NCBI GenBank assembly: GCA_002189035.1
Contig: NEEC01000004.1
Span: forward strand, 1,240,001 to 1,304,000
DNA from: Utricularia gibba
Taxonomy: Eukaryota; Streptophyta; Magnoliopsida; Lamiales; Lentibulariaceae
Length of the DNA stretch: 64,000 nt
Reading direction: 5' to 3'
Below, in pieces: positions 14,657 to 26,724 of the stretch. Position numbers and translations under genes: made by a program. Below the pieces are notes generated by a model, which saw only the letters and a program-made list of their open reading frames with translations, did no database searches and was not told where the DNA came from. The stretch's first letter is position 1; every line of letters begins with the position of its first letter.

Positions 14657-16575
14657 GGAAGCAAGAAGCAAATGTGAGGAGAGAAATGTTGGAAAAACTC
14701 CCACTCTGAAATGATTAGAATTCACTTGAATTTCACTTCCCCTTCAATGAGCAGCATCGAGACCTGCATCTGCAAACAAACAACTGGGAAGAGAGAATAA
14801 CATCACCCACTGGAGAAAAAGACTGGTCCAAACAAGAAAAAAGGTACTACAAGACGCCATCTTCGAAATGATTAAAAGACAGAACCGAACTCCCAAGCAC
14901 CCCAAAATCAAGAAAAAGTTGAGTTTGCATAAAGCTAAGGTATCGGGCCAGGCGCAGGAATTCAGTAAGATTCTACTCTGCTTTTATCATCATACACTCT
15001 ACAAGATGCCTTCTTCCCCAGTGTATTTCAGGGATTCCTCCAAATAGAAAGTAGCATTGGTTCTGCTCTACACTCCACATTAACTGTCCAAATTCAATGC
15101 CCGAAAATGAGTGGGAGAGATACACTTTTACCTCGCAGGCTGAAAACTCTTGACACAGCTGCGTTTCACTGAATGCAACGCAATGAAATGACACAAGAAT
15201 GGAATGGAATGCAGTGGAGAGAGTGAAGCTTTTACTATCTCCCATGTCTCCATTAAATTTATGTTTTCTATGGGCACCCTCTTCTTCTCAGTGTGGGGGA
15301 TGGGTTACCACTGTCTTTTCTGTGTGTTGTCTACCCCTCCTTCCTCATGCATTCATTCCAGACAGACACCTTCACACTTCATGGCTTCACTGATCATTCC
15401 AAACACCTCATTCTATACTTGGTTTCGCAGGGTGTAATGCAATTGTACAAAAGCACAGACAATGCTTCCAAATCAAATGATTTGCAGCACTGCAAAGTGA
15501 CACCAAGATTTTGAATCTTCAGTTTGGGAAGAACAGCTGGTCCACCACTCACCCACACCCATACCCATCTTTTAATGATTTCACTCACACATTTTATTTT
15601 TTATTTTTTGTCAATGTTGGAATTGACGACCACTTTCTTTAAAATTGTGAAAACTGACAAGGTGACACCTCTGTGCAGTTAAGATGTTCGGAATTTTATT
15701 ATATTTAAAAAACGTGATAAAAAAAAAGAAAAAACTACGGTTGTCTGTGGTTCACAACGGCTGGGCTACTGGGCCCATCTTCTGCTGCATCTACACAGAG
15801 TACGAACATGCAGGCCCAGGCCATTAATGGGCCTGCCTTGTGAGCCCCCCTACCAAACCCCTCATTTTTTTATGGAGTAATCATTCTCAAAATTTCAAAA
15901 CAAAGGAAAAAAGGTAAATTTTGAATGACCAAAAAATATTGAATTATTTTTACAAATGATTCAATTACGATTTTATCGAATTTAATTAAATTCCTATCAG
16001 GATTTGCATTTCAAAACGACTCAATCGTAATTCAATAGTGATTCAAGTAATGAATTTTATTTTATGTTTAAATTCATTAAAGTAGAATACTCATTAATGT
16101 AGCATAGAACTTAAAAAAAATGATACTAAAAATTATTACCAAGTATTATCTTTCAATTTTGTATGAGAAAAAAGAAAAAAAATATAAATTAAGATGTTTG
16201 AAGGTAATTGTCAAATAATTTACAAGTATTATTATTTAAAATGAAAATATTTACATACACATGAAGTTCACCTCACTACTTATATTTATTTGAACTTAGC
16301 TTTTAGATGAATTTTGTATAGAAGTGTTTAAAAACAAGTGAAAGAGACTACTCCACACTCCCAAAATGACTACTTCTGATGAATTTTTCGGTGTGCCACG
16401 CAATGTATTCCTGCGAGTTAACAAAGAACTTGTGTTGTAGACAATGCGGTGCAAAGTGAGACTGAATGACCCAAAGAACCGCACCTGCTGATTCAGCTAT
16501 ACATGTATAATATATATATGTGTATCATTTGAAGGTTTAAACCGTGTAAAGAGTAGAGGAGATTCTGAGTTTTGT
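14657..16575. other. MCTP promoter/leader and 3' flank of the NT-C2 gene
   Basis: About 1.9 kb. The first 900 bases upstream of the MCTP start are mixed composition with small random frames; MCTP genes may have leader introns, but I cannot place one. From about 15590 to 16490 the sequence is AT-rich with no coding signal. Confidence 0.5.
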
Positions 16576-19500
16576 TTAAGATGCTCTGTGTGCATTCTTG
16601 AGGTTACGAACTTTCATGACAAGTTGCTGTCTCTCCCCTTCAACTTCTGCAAACTTGAGACTTATCTCTGAGTATCTCTCTTGCATTTCCTTGAGTTCTG
16701 CTTCCATCATCTGGTTCTTTTCCTTGAGGTGTGCCATTTCGTCATCATGATGCCCCTTGTTTACATAGGTAGGCGCACCTTCTGGTAGTGGCTCATCTGA
16801 GTTGCTGTACCTGTAAGCAAGAGTTCACTCATTTGTTTGTTTCACCAGGTTTTTTTTTTTTTTAATTCGAAGGGCTGTACCTGTTTGCAGCATCTGATCC
16901 TTGATGAGCATTTCTCACTTCCGTTGTTGTGTCCTGGTCATGCACAAGACTTGATACCTGCACCCCGAAAGAGAGAAGTGGGTTTCATGAACAATATGTG
17001 GGAGCGGGAGCAGAGCAATTGGAGTAAGGTATTTTATCAGTCAGCAACGAGAAAAAGATCCTAGTGGACTGTCCATTTTCAACCTGAAGCTAAATCTGTG
17101 AGTTGATATCTAAAAGGAGATGTCAAACTGGAGCTGCAAAGTTTACCAACCTTTTCAACTCCATTTTCGGAACAGGTTATACTGTTCTGGCTGAGCACAT
17201 CTATTCTCCGTTCAAGTTGTTGGATTTTGCAGAGAAGATTCTTTTCCTTCTCCATGTATGACTTGGTTGACATTTCAAGTGCAGATTCCTTTGACTTAAT
17301 ATCACCCTAATTGTAACAGAGCACGGTAAGTAATGATATTTGATGTATGTGATGAAGAAGAGAAGCTACAAGATTTACCTGCAGTGACTTGATTTTATCC
17401 TTGAGATTAGCAACCTCTTTGGAGCTGCGAGAGCTAGATTTTGGAGATACCTTGACTGCATCTCGGCCACTGCCATCTTTTATTCTCTTCTCCATGCTGA
17501 TCAATGTGTCTTCCTTCTTCTTCAGCTCACTCTTTAACTGGGATACTTGTTTGGACAAGTTCTCTTTTTCTAACTTGTTTTCAGATATAGAGTTCTTCAA
17601 TTCTATGTTTTGGGTCTGGAGAGAATCCACGTCCGCATGCAGATTAGCAACGATCAACTCCTTTTCATCCATCAGATCTCTCATTTGATTCAGCTCCTTC
17701 TGTGACTTCTCAGAATCTGTTTCCAGTTGCATAATTTTGTTTCCAAGTTCAAATGTTTTATCTGCCTCTACTGCATCTTTTTCTTTCATTTGTGCCACCA
17801 TTTGTTCCAACTCGTTCTTCATACTCTCCTTAATATCCATTTCCTCACACAGATGTCTGATCTTTCCCAAATGTGTTTCATTCTCATTCTTGAGCAGTGA
17901 AATCTCACACATAAGAAGCCTTTTGGTTTCGCCTGCATTGCTTTGCTGATCCTGCAGCTGCAGTTCTTTATCCTCGATCTCAGACTGCAATCTTTTGGTC
18001 TCATTCGTTAACGAGCTCACTTGGGAAGCAAGTTGCTCCAATCTTATCTCGTTCTGGCTCTTGATGAGCTGGGCTTCTTCAGAACCTTTCTTCATCATTT
18101 CTTCCAAGTATGCCTTCTGCAAACGGAGCTCATTTGCTTCTGCAATGGCTTTTGTAGCCAGTTTCTCATTGGCCTGAAAGGTCGATTCCATCTGCAGTGA
18201 AAGCCTTCGGAGCTCTTCCTGAAGCTGGGTTGCTGTGTTTGAATTACTCAAACGCGTCTTCCTCAATGCTTCCTCAGCCACCAGTGCCCTCTGCTCCTGC
18301 TCAACTCTGCAACAAATAGCGTCTTCAATATCAGCTTTAAATCCCTGCGCCTGCTTCTCAAATTCAGCTTCCAAGGTCTTTATAAGACCTTCAAGTTCCC
18401 TAACTCTCGCAGATGCAACTTCTGATTCACTTGACTGACTCTTCAATTTCTCCTCAAGCTTCTGTATCTGGGACTCAAGTTCTTGTGTTAGTGTACATGA
18501 AGATGAACATTCGTACTGCATTTTAAGCTGCTCCCGAAGCTGGATCTGCTGAAGCCTGTGAACCATTTCATGATTTTCTTGCTTCAGTATTTCATAATCA
18601 AGTGCTAGCTGCTCCATCTGCATCTCTACTTCTTCTTTATCCCGCTTGGTTATTTCCAACTCACCTTGCAAGCTCATGATATGCTGCTCCTTGTCATCAC
18701 TCCCAGGATCAAGATTGTTCATTGATGCCAGTCGACACAATTTATCGTCCATTTGCATCTCCAAGGATCCATCTTTGAGCTTCACTAAATCCTGATTCTT
18801 CTGTTCCAACATTTCATCAAGGTCTTGAACAGCAAGAATAAGCTCAGAGTTCGATTCTTGTGTCTTTTGAAGCTGAATCCGAAGATTGGAATTGAGTTCC
18901 TTTTCATGATTCAGCTCTTGTCTGAGTTCTTCCACAGTAGTTCTGAATTCATCTCCTTCATATCCAGCACCTTTCACACTGTCCATCTGCCTCTCCAAAA
19001 CTCTCATGTTCTTGCATTCCAACCGCAGCATGTCCCTCTCCTCCTTCAAGCTCGTAACTTCTCTGGAAAGCTCTTGAACTCTTTTGTTCTCTTTGGTGAT
19101 CTGTTTACGAAGATTCTGCAGTTCCAATTCAGACATCTCAGTCTGCCTTGATAGCGCGGCGACCTCCGCTTTGAGCTTCTCCACCATATTATCAGATGCT
19201 TCATCCAAATTTATCCTCATGAAATTCTCCCTTGGAGTACTCAGAGAATCCTCTGTGCTAGTCTCAAGAATAGAGTTCCCCAGCCACTCCCACTGTGATC
19301 TGCAGCTTTCCTCATGTACTGCACTTTTCGTGAGTCCATTCGGCCCTCGATGAAAACGGTTGCTCTTGATCTCCGGCTGCCAAGGGATTTCAACTCCATA
19401 GCTGCTGCCGGAGCTTGAAACAGTGAGATCAGAGCCACTTGATCCCTTGGCCTGAGGACTTGAGATTATATGCCCATTGCTTTTAGTTTCATCAGCATCT

Positions 19501-20557
19501 TCATTGCTCAACTGGGATTTTAAACTGTGACCCTTGTAATTGGATGGAACATTCTCTCCTACTTCAGCCTCCCTGCTGATGCAACAGTGAAATTTTTTAT
19601 CCTGTCAGATGCAAAGGAAGCAAGGCATCAATGGCAAACCTCTTATCGTCAGAATCCGCCATCCGTTGGATCGATACCTATATCAAAAGACGAACAGCAT
19701 TTCAGGAAACAAGCAAATCCATAAGAGTTCAACAACAGATGCAGGCACTCACATTCAGTACAGCTTCAGCTTTAGAGCTCTTGAGGGGCAGAGAGACCAA
19801 TGTGACATCATTTGAATCTATGAAGTTTGAAAGATCAAGGGAAGCTTCTCCAATAACTCCTGATTTGGATGATCCCTGAAAGTACACAACAGAGAAGCAC
19901 TAGTTACCTCTGGACAGGCATTAGAAAAGGCTGTCCAACACCACACAATATAAGATCCACACCGTTGCTACGATGAAGTTGTACATCTTCCGGTGAAACT
20001 TCCCGGATTTCATGTCAACATTGAACTTCACAGTTTCGTAAACTGGATTCTCCCAAAGACAGCTCCCATCTCGAACTGCCGACTTATCTGATTTTGCACT
20101 CGGCTTTCCAGCATCCGCCGGAATAACAGTCACAGTCAAGGCATCTTCTCCCACCGACGGCACCTAAAGTTTCAAAAGCAGATCTACCTCACTCCAATCT
20201 TGTCATATAAGTTATGTAAAATCAGGTGAAAAAGGATGGATGAATAGCATAGCAGATACTCTACTGTTGCATTCCTTTGTTTCTTTTCTCTTCTTTTCTA
20301 GCAAAAGGGCCCTATCCCCCGCCCACATTACTCGAATCTAACGTAACGTGCAACACAAGAAACGCCACTAGAATGAATTCAACAGCCTGAGAATCCGCAG
20401 ATTCGAAAATGACCAAAAATGAAATGCAGTTAAACCGATCAATTCAAGAAGCAGAGCAAACAGAGAATCCGAGAAATACCTTGGCAGCATGGAACTGGAG
20501 CTTGAAGACAATCCTAACTTTACTCCTCTCACTCCTCCATCTCGCCGATTTAAACAT
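16576..20557 (-). CDS. NT-C2 domain coiled-coil protein (myosin heavy chain-related)
   Basis: Eight exons (20480-20557, 19963-20163, 19753-19875, 19640-19677, 17379-19572, 17151-17306, 16881-16957, 16576-16810) sum to 3102 nt and 1033 residues without a break. It starts MFKSARWRSER and continues with the NT-C2 domain, including DALTVTVIPADAGKPSAKSD and RDGSCLWENPVYETVKF. A large exon then gives some 700 residues of heptad-rich coiled coil. The C-terminus RNLKNAHRAS is typical of the family. Plant relatives are annotated as myosin heavy chain-related or EEIG1/EHBP1 N-terminal domain proteins; the domain resembles membrane-binding C2 folds, and a role in organelle or cytoskeleton tethering is inference. 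There is no motor domain. The fifth exon has tandem CAG acceptors (CAGCAG) at 19573-19578, allowing a one-codon difference. Confidence 0.92.
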
Positions 20558-23122
20558 TTTCACTATGCAACCCTCAACTCCCCCCACTTCATACTTGCCA
20601 GAAAAACTGAAGTTCAGGGGAGGCCCTCCTCAAACTCCCCCCAATGCAAGCGAAATCCCGATCACCCACTTCCAATTTCTACATTCTCCGGCCAAAACTA
20701 ACTAAACACTCAAATGGGTAACTAACGATCCACACGATCAACGCTTTCATCAAGCCGCAGCGGCGGTTGGTGGCCTACAAGCTGCACCAGAGCAATCAAA
20801 AGAGTAGCAGAATTGGCAAGGAGAGAAACTCGTAGCTCAGATCTGACGATGAAGTTCCCTGAAGCGTAAATCTTCCTCAGGTTGCCGTCCTAGAAGCGTT
20901 AGTTGCCATGGGGACATCGGAGAAGGGGCGCGTGTCCGACTCCGCGAATGGACAGGTCTGTTGCTTTTCTCTTGGTATTTAAAAGCCTCCTTAAGTGGAA
21001 GGAAAAAGATTGAAAATCGAATTCTTTTCCTTTATTCCATTTGAGTAAAATAAAAACAACAAATCATTTGATTGGTTACATTGCAACCACTCGGTTGCTT
21101 AGACTCCCCCATTCCAAAAATACCATTCTCAAACTTATTACAATAAGATAACTCCAAATATCCAAATCCTAAGTTCTTAGGTATCTATTCCACGACATTG
21201 AGAATCACGACATTTAAAAAGGACTCAAACCCAAGTAAGCATGCAATAATCTTAAATGAATCTTACATCCATTATAGCATTTTTAATATTACATAATGAT
21301 TTTTATCCAAAAATAGAAAATATAAAATTATGTGAATTAGATATCCAAAACGAACAATATTGTATAAATAAAAAATGATTCATTACATTAAGATGAAAAT
21401 ATTTGAGCATGTTTGTATAATATAAGGCTCCGAATACTTTACTTCAAATGGATTCTAAAAAAATACTTATTTTAAAATATGAAATACTCTGAGATTTTTT
21501 ATTTTTTTGAAATATAACTATTTATAAAATAGAATCTAATATTTGACCATAAGTGCAATCTATCTCACATAGGAAAATAAGAAAAAAAAAATATATTAAA
21601 TATCTAATTACATTTCTCACATAAATAAAATTAAATGTCCGCTAATATTTACCTATTTTATTACTATTTATGAATGAGCGGACAACATAGGGATGAAGTG
21701 AAGGAGAGACAGATTCGTAATTAATAGTATTTTATGGGAGTTTCGGGGATAATAAGTGGACTGGGAGGGCATTTATGACATTCAATAGGGGTTGGAAACC
21801 TCACCAAAAAAGGTGGGGTCTACACACCGGAATAGGCGAAGGCCGTTATTATGAGCTACGCTGAAATGTCTCCCTTACACGAACGCCTTTTTCCTCCCCG
21901 CATTAACTGTTTTAACTGCACGCCTTTTGTAATAAAAATTTAACTCCCCTTATTTTTCATTAATAGTTATAGTCCAGACTCTTTGGTACTTGGCACTAGG
22001 ACGAATTAAAACGCATGCCACTTTTTATAGTACCAACAAATCCTTCTTCTAGTGAAAATGCTCTAAAAAATCATATGCTTTTTACGGGGGGGGGGGGCAT
22101 TGAATTCAAGAGCAACGTGCCACTTGACATCTTGGTGACCAAAATAAATGTGATGGGAGCCCCATGGCCTTGTCGTGTGCAATAATACTATTTGGGGTGT
22201 GAAGGTGGTTTTTTATTATTTTTGAAAATAATATAAGTTAGAAATAACTAGTTTTAAATGATAATTATTTGATGAATTAATCATTCATTCATAATAATTT
22301 AAACTACCAAATATATTGATTAATTTTTTTTACATTTTTTAATTTTAGCTTTGGAAGACTAGGGTATTTTTTTGACCACTTATTTCTTAATAGTGGCTGA
22401 CCTATTTTATATTATCTTTGCTCTACGGCAATCTCGTGCCCACATAGACTCGGACTCGACCCGACCCGGACATGGAGGTGATTTGCTTGTTATGGAACCA
22501 AATCGACTGAGATTGGAAATCAGTTATTCTTACCATGCAGTAAAAATGCCTAAATCGCAACAAAATCAAGCATCGACACATAAATAAAAGCCTCTGGAAT
22601 TCCATTTCCAAATGTGAGGGATTTTGTGGGAAACTCGTGATTTTAAATTTTATTCTCAATTTCTTTAGAAAAAAAAAATGCTGCATTAAATAATTAGTAT
22701 TTTAATGCAATTATATTCAGTATTGGCGTAATATAATAATTTAGAATTTTACATAATGTGTGCATTGAAGTTTTTCTTAGTATAGTAATGGGCCGTAATT
22801 TATTTATTAAAATTCTACCTCAATAATAATGCAACCTTATTAATTTTATGTGAATTTATAATTTGATATTTAATTTGGTAGTGATATTTTTAGTTAGGAA
22901 GTTCTCCGTTCAGACGGAAAACTGTTGCGTTTGGCCCAACGCGTCACGTGCGTCCCTCCTGTCCAATCTTCAAACCTCGTATTTCTGTATGAGACATTCG
23001 CAGTGTCGCAGTGTCATGAAAGGAAGGGGAAGAGTCCAAAGTTGCTCTTTTTCTGCAAGGGTATGGGGATCAACGCGCCTCCCTGAAACTGGAACTGAAA
23101 GGACAACGTCCCATATTGACGA
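20558..23122. other. Intergenic region between divergent NT-C2 and PERK genes
   Basis: About 2.6 kb of probable bidirectional promoter and spacer. The first 400 bases are the NT-C2 gene leader. From about 21000 to 22900 it is AT-rich, with a 12-G run at 22086-22097. A frame at 22372-22587 has no recognisable family and sits in AT-rich sequence. I see no RNA gene or transposon ends. Confidence 0.5.
22086..22097 (+). repeat. Run of 12 G
   Basis: Twelve consecutive G residues in an otherwise AT-rich spacer. Such runs are length-polymorphic and prone to sequencing error; no function is suggested. Confidence 0.9.
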
Positions 23123-24993
23123 ATGTCTTCTTCGCCGCCAGCGCTGTCCCCCCTTCCGCCGCCTAGGCCTTCCTCGAATATCGGCACCGCTGTATGTGCT
23201 CTCGGAATAGGAATTGGAGTCGGCGGAGGAGTCGTCCTTCTGTTATTAGGCATTAGCGTATTTTTATATATACGGCACCGCCGTGTTCGCCTCCCTGGAT
23301 CCACTTCACCACCTATTGGAGATTTCCCCTGTGGCGGAGAGAACCCATCAGGAATCTCGACTCTTCCGCAGCCTTTCTTCACTAACAGCCGTAGCTCCTC
23401 TGTTTTACCTTGCTCAAGAAATACATTCAGATTCGAAGAACTAGCCGCCGCGACGGACAATTTCTCCGCCGCCAACCTCCTCGGACAAGGCGGCTTCGGA
23501 TATGTGCATAAAGGAACACTCTCCGGCGGAAGAAAAGTCGCAATCAAGCAACTGAAACCCGAAAGCGGCCAAGGGGAACGAGAATTCCGAGCGGAGGTTG
23601 AAACAATAAGCCATGTTTACCACAAGCATCTGGTGCCCCTCTGCGGACATTGCATTTCAGGGGAAAAGAGGTTGCTGGTCTATGAATATGTTCCAAATCG
23701 AACACTCGAGTTTCATCTACATGGTAACTGTAAGATTCAAGATTAAGAATCCATTGCATCCCTGCAAACCTGGTGAATGAGCTTCGGATTAATGCAGGGC
23801 ATGGAAAGGTTAGCAACATGAACTGGGCAACAAGGATGAAAATCGCCATTGGTGCAGCTAGAGGATTAGCCTACTTGCATGAGGAATGTAAGGTTTACGG
23901 TTGCCCTTACATGTGTTGGTGGTATGTCTTAGGATCTACAGCATCTGCAGGCTCTCCGAAGATCATACACCGGGATATCAAATCTGCAAACATTCTTCTC
24001 GATGAGAACTTCGAGCCGAAGGTAGACAGCAGCATTTTCCATTTCCAAATGAACTTTGAAGGCAGTTTTCTTTGTTGCATTTCGTCGAACAGGTTGCAGA
24101 CTTTGGCCTCGCTCGCTTCTATTCTGATTCAGATTCTCATGTCTCCACTCGGGTGATGGGAACTTTCGGGTAATCCATTTTGCTCCTCCGTCTCCATGGA
24201 CGTTCATTTCATTTTGATGAGAAAATCGATACACACAACTGCAGATATTTAGCCCCTGAATATGCTCTCACCGGAAAATTGACGGACAAATCCGATGTAT
24301 TCTCCTTCGGCGTTGTGCTTCTGGAGCTAATCACCGGCCGGAAACCGATCGATAAATCGCAGAGATATCTCGACGATAACATCATAGACTGGGTAAGCTG
24401 GTGATGACTTGAGATATGCATCGATTGAAGATAACGCTGAGTAATCCATGGATCCATTCAGGCACGGCCTTTGCTCGCACGATCTTTGGAGAAGAAAAAC
24501 TTCGATTCAATCGCCGATCCAAAGTTGCAGCAGGATTACGATTCCGATGAGATGACGCGGATGGTGACCTGCGCTTCCGTCTGCGTTCGTCATCTAGCTC
24601 GCCGCCGACCGCGAATGAGCCAAGTACTAACCACTCAAATTCAATCTAAATCAGAAGAAATATCGTGCTAACCAAATGTTGACGCAGGTTCTCCTTGCAC
24701 TGGAAGGGAAAACGCCTATCGATGAGTTGAAAGCGGAGATTCCACCTACATGGGCACCGGAGTCGTACGGTTTGCAGTTGACGTTGGAACATGACGCATT
24801 GTACAACACCAAAGAGTACAAAGACGACCTCATCAAGTTCAGGAGCATGGCACTGCAGGGGCTGAAAGTCATCAGCAGCGACTGCAGCGGGCCATCCAGC
24901 GACGACCGCCCCTTCGGTTCGAGTAGCGAGCTTCTCACGGCTGCTACAGTAAAACCTCCAAGCTTCCCGGAGAATCTGCATTCGACAATTTAA
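23123..24993 (+). CDS. Proline-rich receptor-like protein kinase (PERK family) with very short ectodomain
   Basis: Seven exons (23123-23723, 23798-23887, 23951-24021, 24093-24169, 24245-24392, 24462-24623, 24688-24993) give 484 residues. Only about 18 Ser/Pro-rich residues precede a transmembrane helix (about residues 20-48, [15 protein letters not shown], then RHRR). The kinase follows: glycine loop [16 protein letters not shown] lysine, catalytic [23 protein letters not shown], and [20 protein letters not shown]. All key residues are present, so it should be an active Ser/Thr kinase at the plasma membrane. The pattern [14 protein letters not shown] before the kinase is typical of PERKs, which are linked to cell-wall sensing in Arabidopsis. 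The second exon donor must be GTAAGG at 23888 (HEE then a split Cys codon). The tail after the kinase is Ser-rich. Confidence 0.92.
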
Positions 24994-25165
24994 ATAAATT
25001 AAAATTGGCTCCCAACTTTCCGGAAATATGCCCCTGAACCTAATAATAAGTTTGCGAATGAGAACGCCTTCTGGGAACCTAATAGGAAGTTGCTGAATAC
25101 AAAGTTCAGGGTACTGCGTGCTGGTACAGCCAGCATCAACAAATAGAGTGCATAATGATGGAGGT

Positions 25166-26438
25166 TCACACCACCCTGGTTAACAATGGCTTGCCGGAGA
25201 AGTGAGCTTCTAGGTTCCCCAACACCAAGTCAGCCATCTCCTGGCGCGTTTCCACTGTGCCGCTCCCAACGTGAGGCAGGAGGACGACGTTGTCGAGACC
25301 AAATAGCTGCTCGGGAGCATGAGGTTCGTTCTCGAAGACATCAAGGCCTGCGCCACCTAAACGCCCCTCCAGGATGGCTGAGACAAGCTCAGGCTCATCA
25401 ACATGGCCACCTCTTCCGATGTTGATGAGTATTCCCTTTGGACCCAATGCTTCCATCACCTGCCGATTCACAATGTGCCTCGTTTCTGGGGTTAGCGCAC
25501 AAGCCACTACTAAGATGTCACTGTTTGAAGCAAGTTCAAGGACACTTGGATAGTATTTGTAGTTTGTGTCTGGTTTCTGGGATCTTGAGTAGTAGTTTAT
25601 GGGGCAATCGAATGCCGCTGCTCGGCGTGCGATTGCTAACCCGATTCTACCCAGGCCAATGATTCCCACCCTTTTTCCACTGAACTGCAAGTCAAAGAAG
25701 ACTAGATCGGAGAGGGAAACCACGCCCATAAATGCAACAAATCACAAACAGAGTGAAGGTGATGAAGAACACGAAAGAATTCCAACAGAATACTACTCCA
25801 GCATATATCAGGGATCAGAGCCTAGCCTAAAAACTTCGCATTCAACACAGGGCAAGCAACAATTTCCTTACTTCTTTACGAAATTTAACAAGAAAGCTAA
25901 AAGAAAGCAGGAGAATCTACACCACCACAGCATGGCACAAATCAATTCCAAGAAATAAACGAAATATGTAAAATTCCCAGACTGAGCAGAGCGATTTCAA
26001 TTCAAAGCTTCAAACCTTTGTAGTCAATTTGAATTCACTCCTTTTCCACGAGCCACTACGCACGTACTTATCACAGGCAGAAATCTTCCTGAGAACCGCC
26101 AGCGCCAGCCCGATCGCCAAATCAGCGACATCATCGGTAAGCACATCAGGAGTATTGGTGACTCTGATCCCTTTCTCGCCGCATTTCTTCAAGTCAATTT
26201 TATCCACTCCGACGCTAAAACTCGAAATTATTTCCAGTTTCGGCAACGCGTCAATCAATATTTCATCGACTCCCACCACCGCATTACCTACTGCCCCGCG
26301 GATCACCTCCGCATGCTGCGCGACGAACTCTATAGGATTAGGCTGAGTCCAGTAACGGTACAGTTTGAAGCGCTTGTCAAGTTCTTGTTCCAAATAGCTG
26401 TGAAACGGAGCCATCAACAAAACTCCGATCGACTCCAT
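25166..26438 (-). CDS. HPPR: Hydroxyphenylpyruvate/hydroxypyruvate reductase (D-2-hydroxyacid dehydrogenase)
   Basis: Two exons, 26016-26438 and 25166-25684, encode 313 residues, the length of Coleus HPPR as I remember it. Motifs in order: MESIGVLLM start, substrate-domain [15 protein letters not shown]-binding [10 protein letters not shown], and the catalytic Arg, Glu and His of this superfamily in [23 protein letters not shown] and LLPHVGSG. The enzyme reduces hydroxypyruvate or 4-hydroxyphenylpyruvate with NAD(P)H. In Lamiaceae it supplies hydroxyphenyllactate for rosmarinic acid; in other plants it is a cytosolic photorespiration bypass (HPR2). Sequence likeness to Lamiales HPPR is from memory. 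The frame is intact. Which substrate it prefers cannot be told from sequence. Confidence 0.93.
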
Positions 26439-26724
26439 TCTTCTTTCCCTTCAACGATGAACGTCGCCAGATGCGGCGTGTCGCTTTCTGGCAACGACGG
26501 CAGCGGTTCAGAAGCGAGGGAGTGCAGTGTGGCTAATAGTGAATTCATTCGGGGATTTTGTACCTGAAATTATGAATCACAATATTTATTATTTATTCCG
26601 AAAATATTTAATCCAAAAAATCAGCAAAAAACGAATGCTGTACATAGGCTGCTGCTGCCTACTTTAAACACAGGAAAACTACACATAAGTTGGTGATTGT
26701 ATGCTCAACCATGAATAGATATCA

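Noticed and set aside
22372-22587. 71-codon plus-strand frame in the spacer before the PERK gene
   Set aside because: No start context, no homologous family and AT-rich surroundings.
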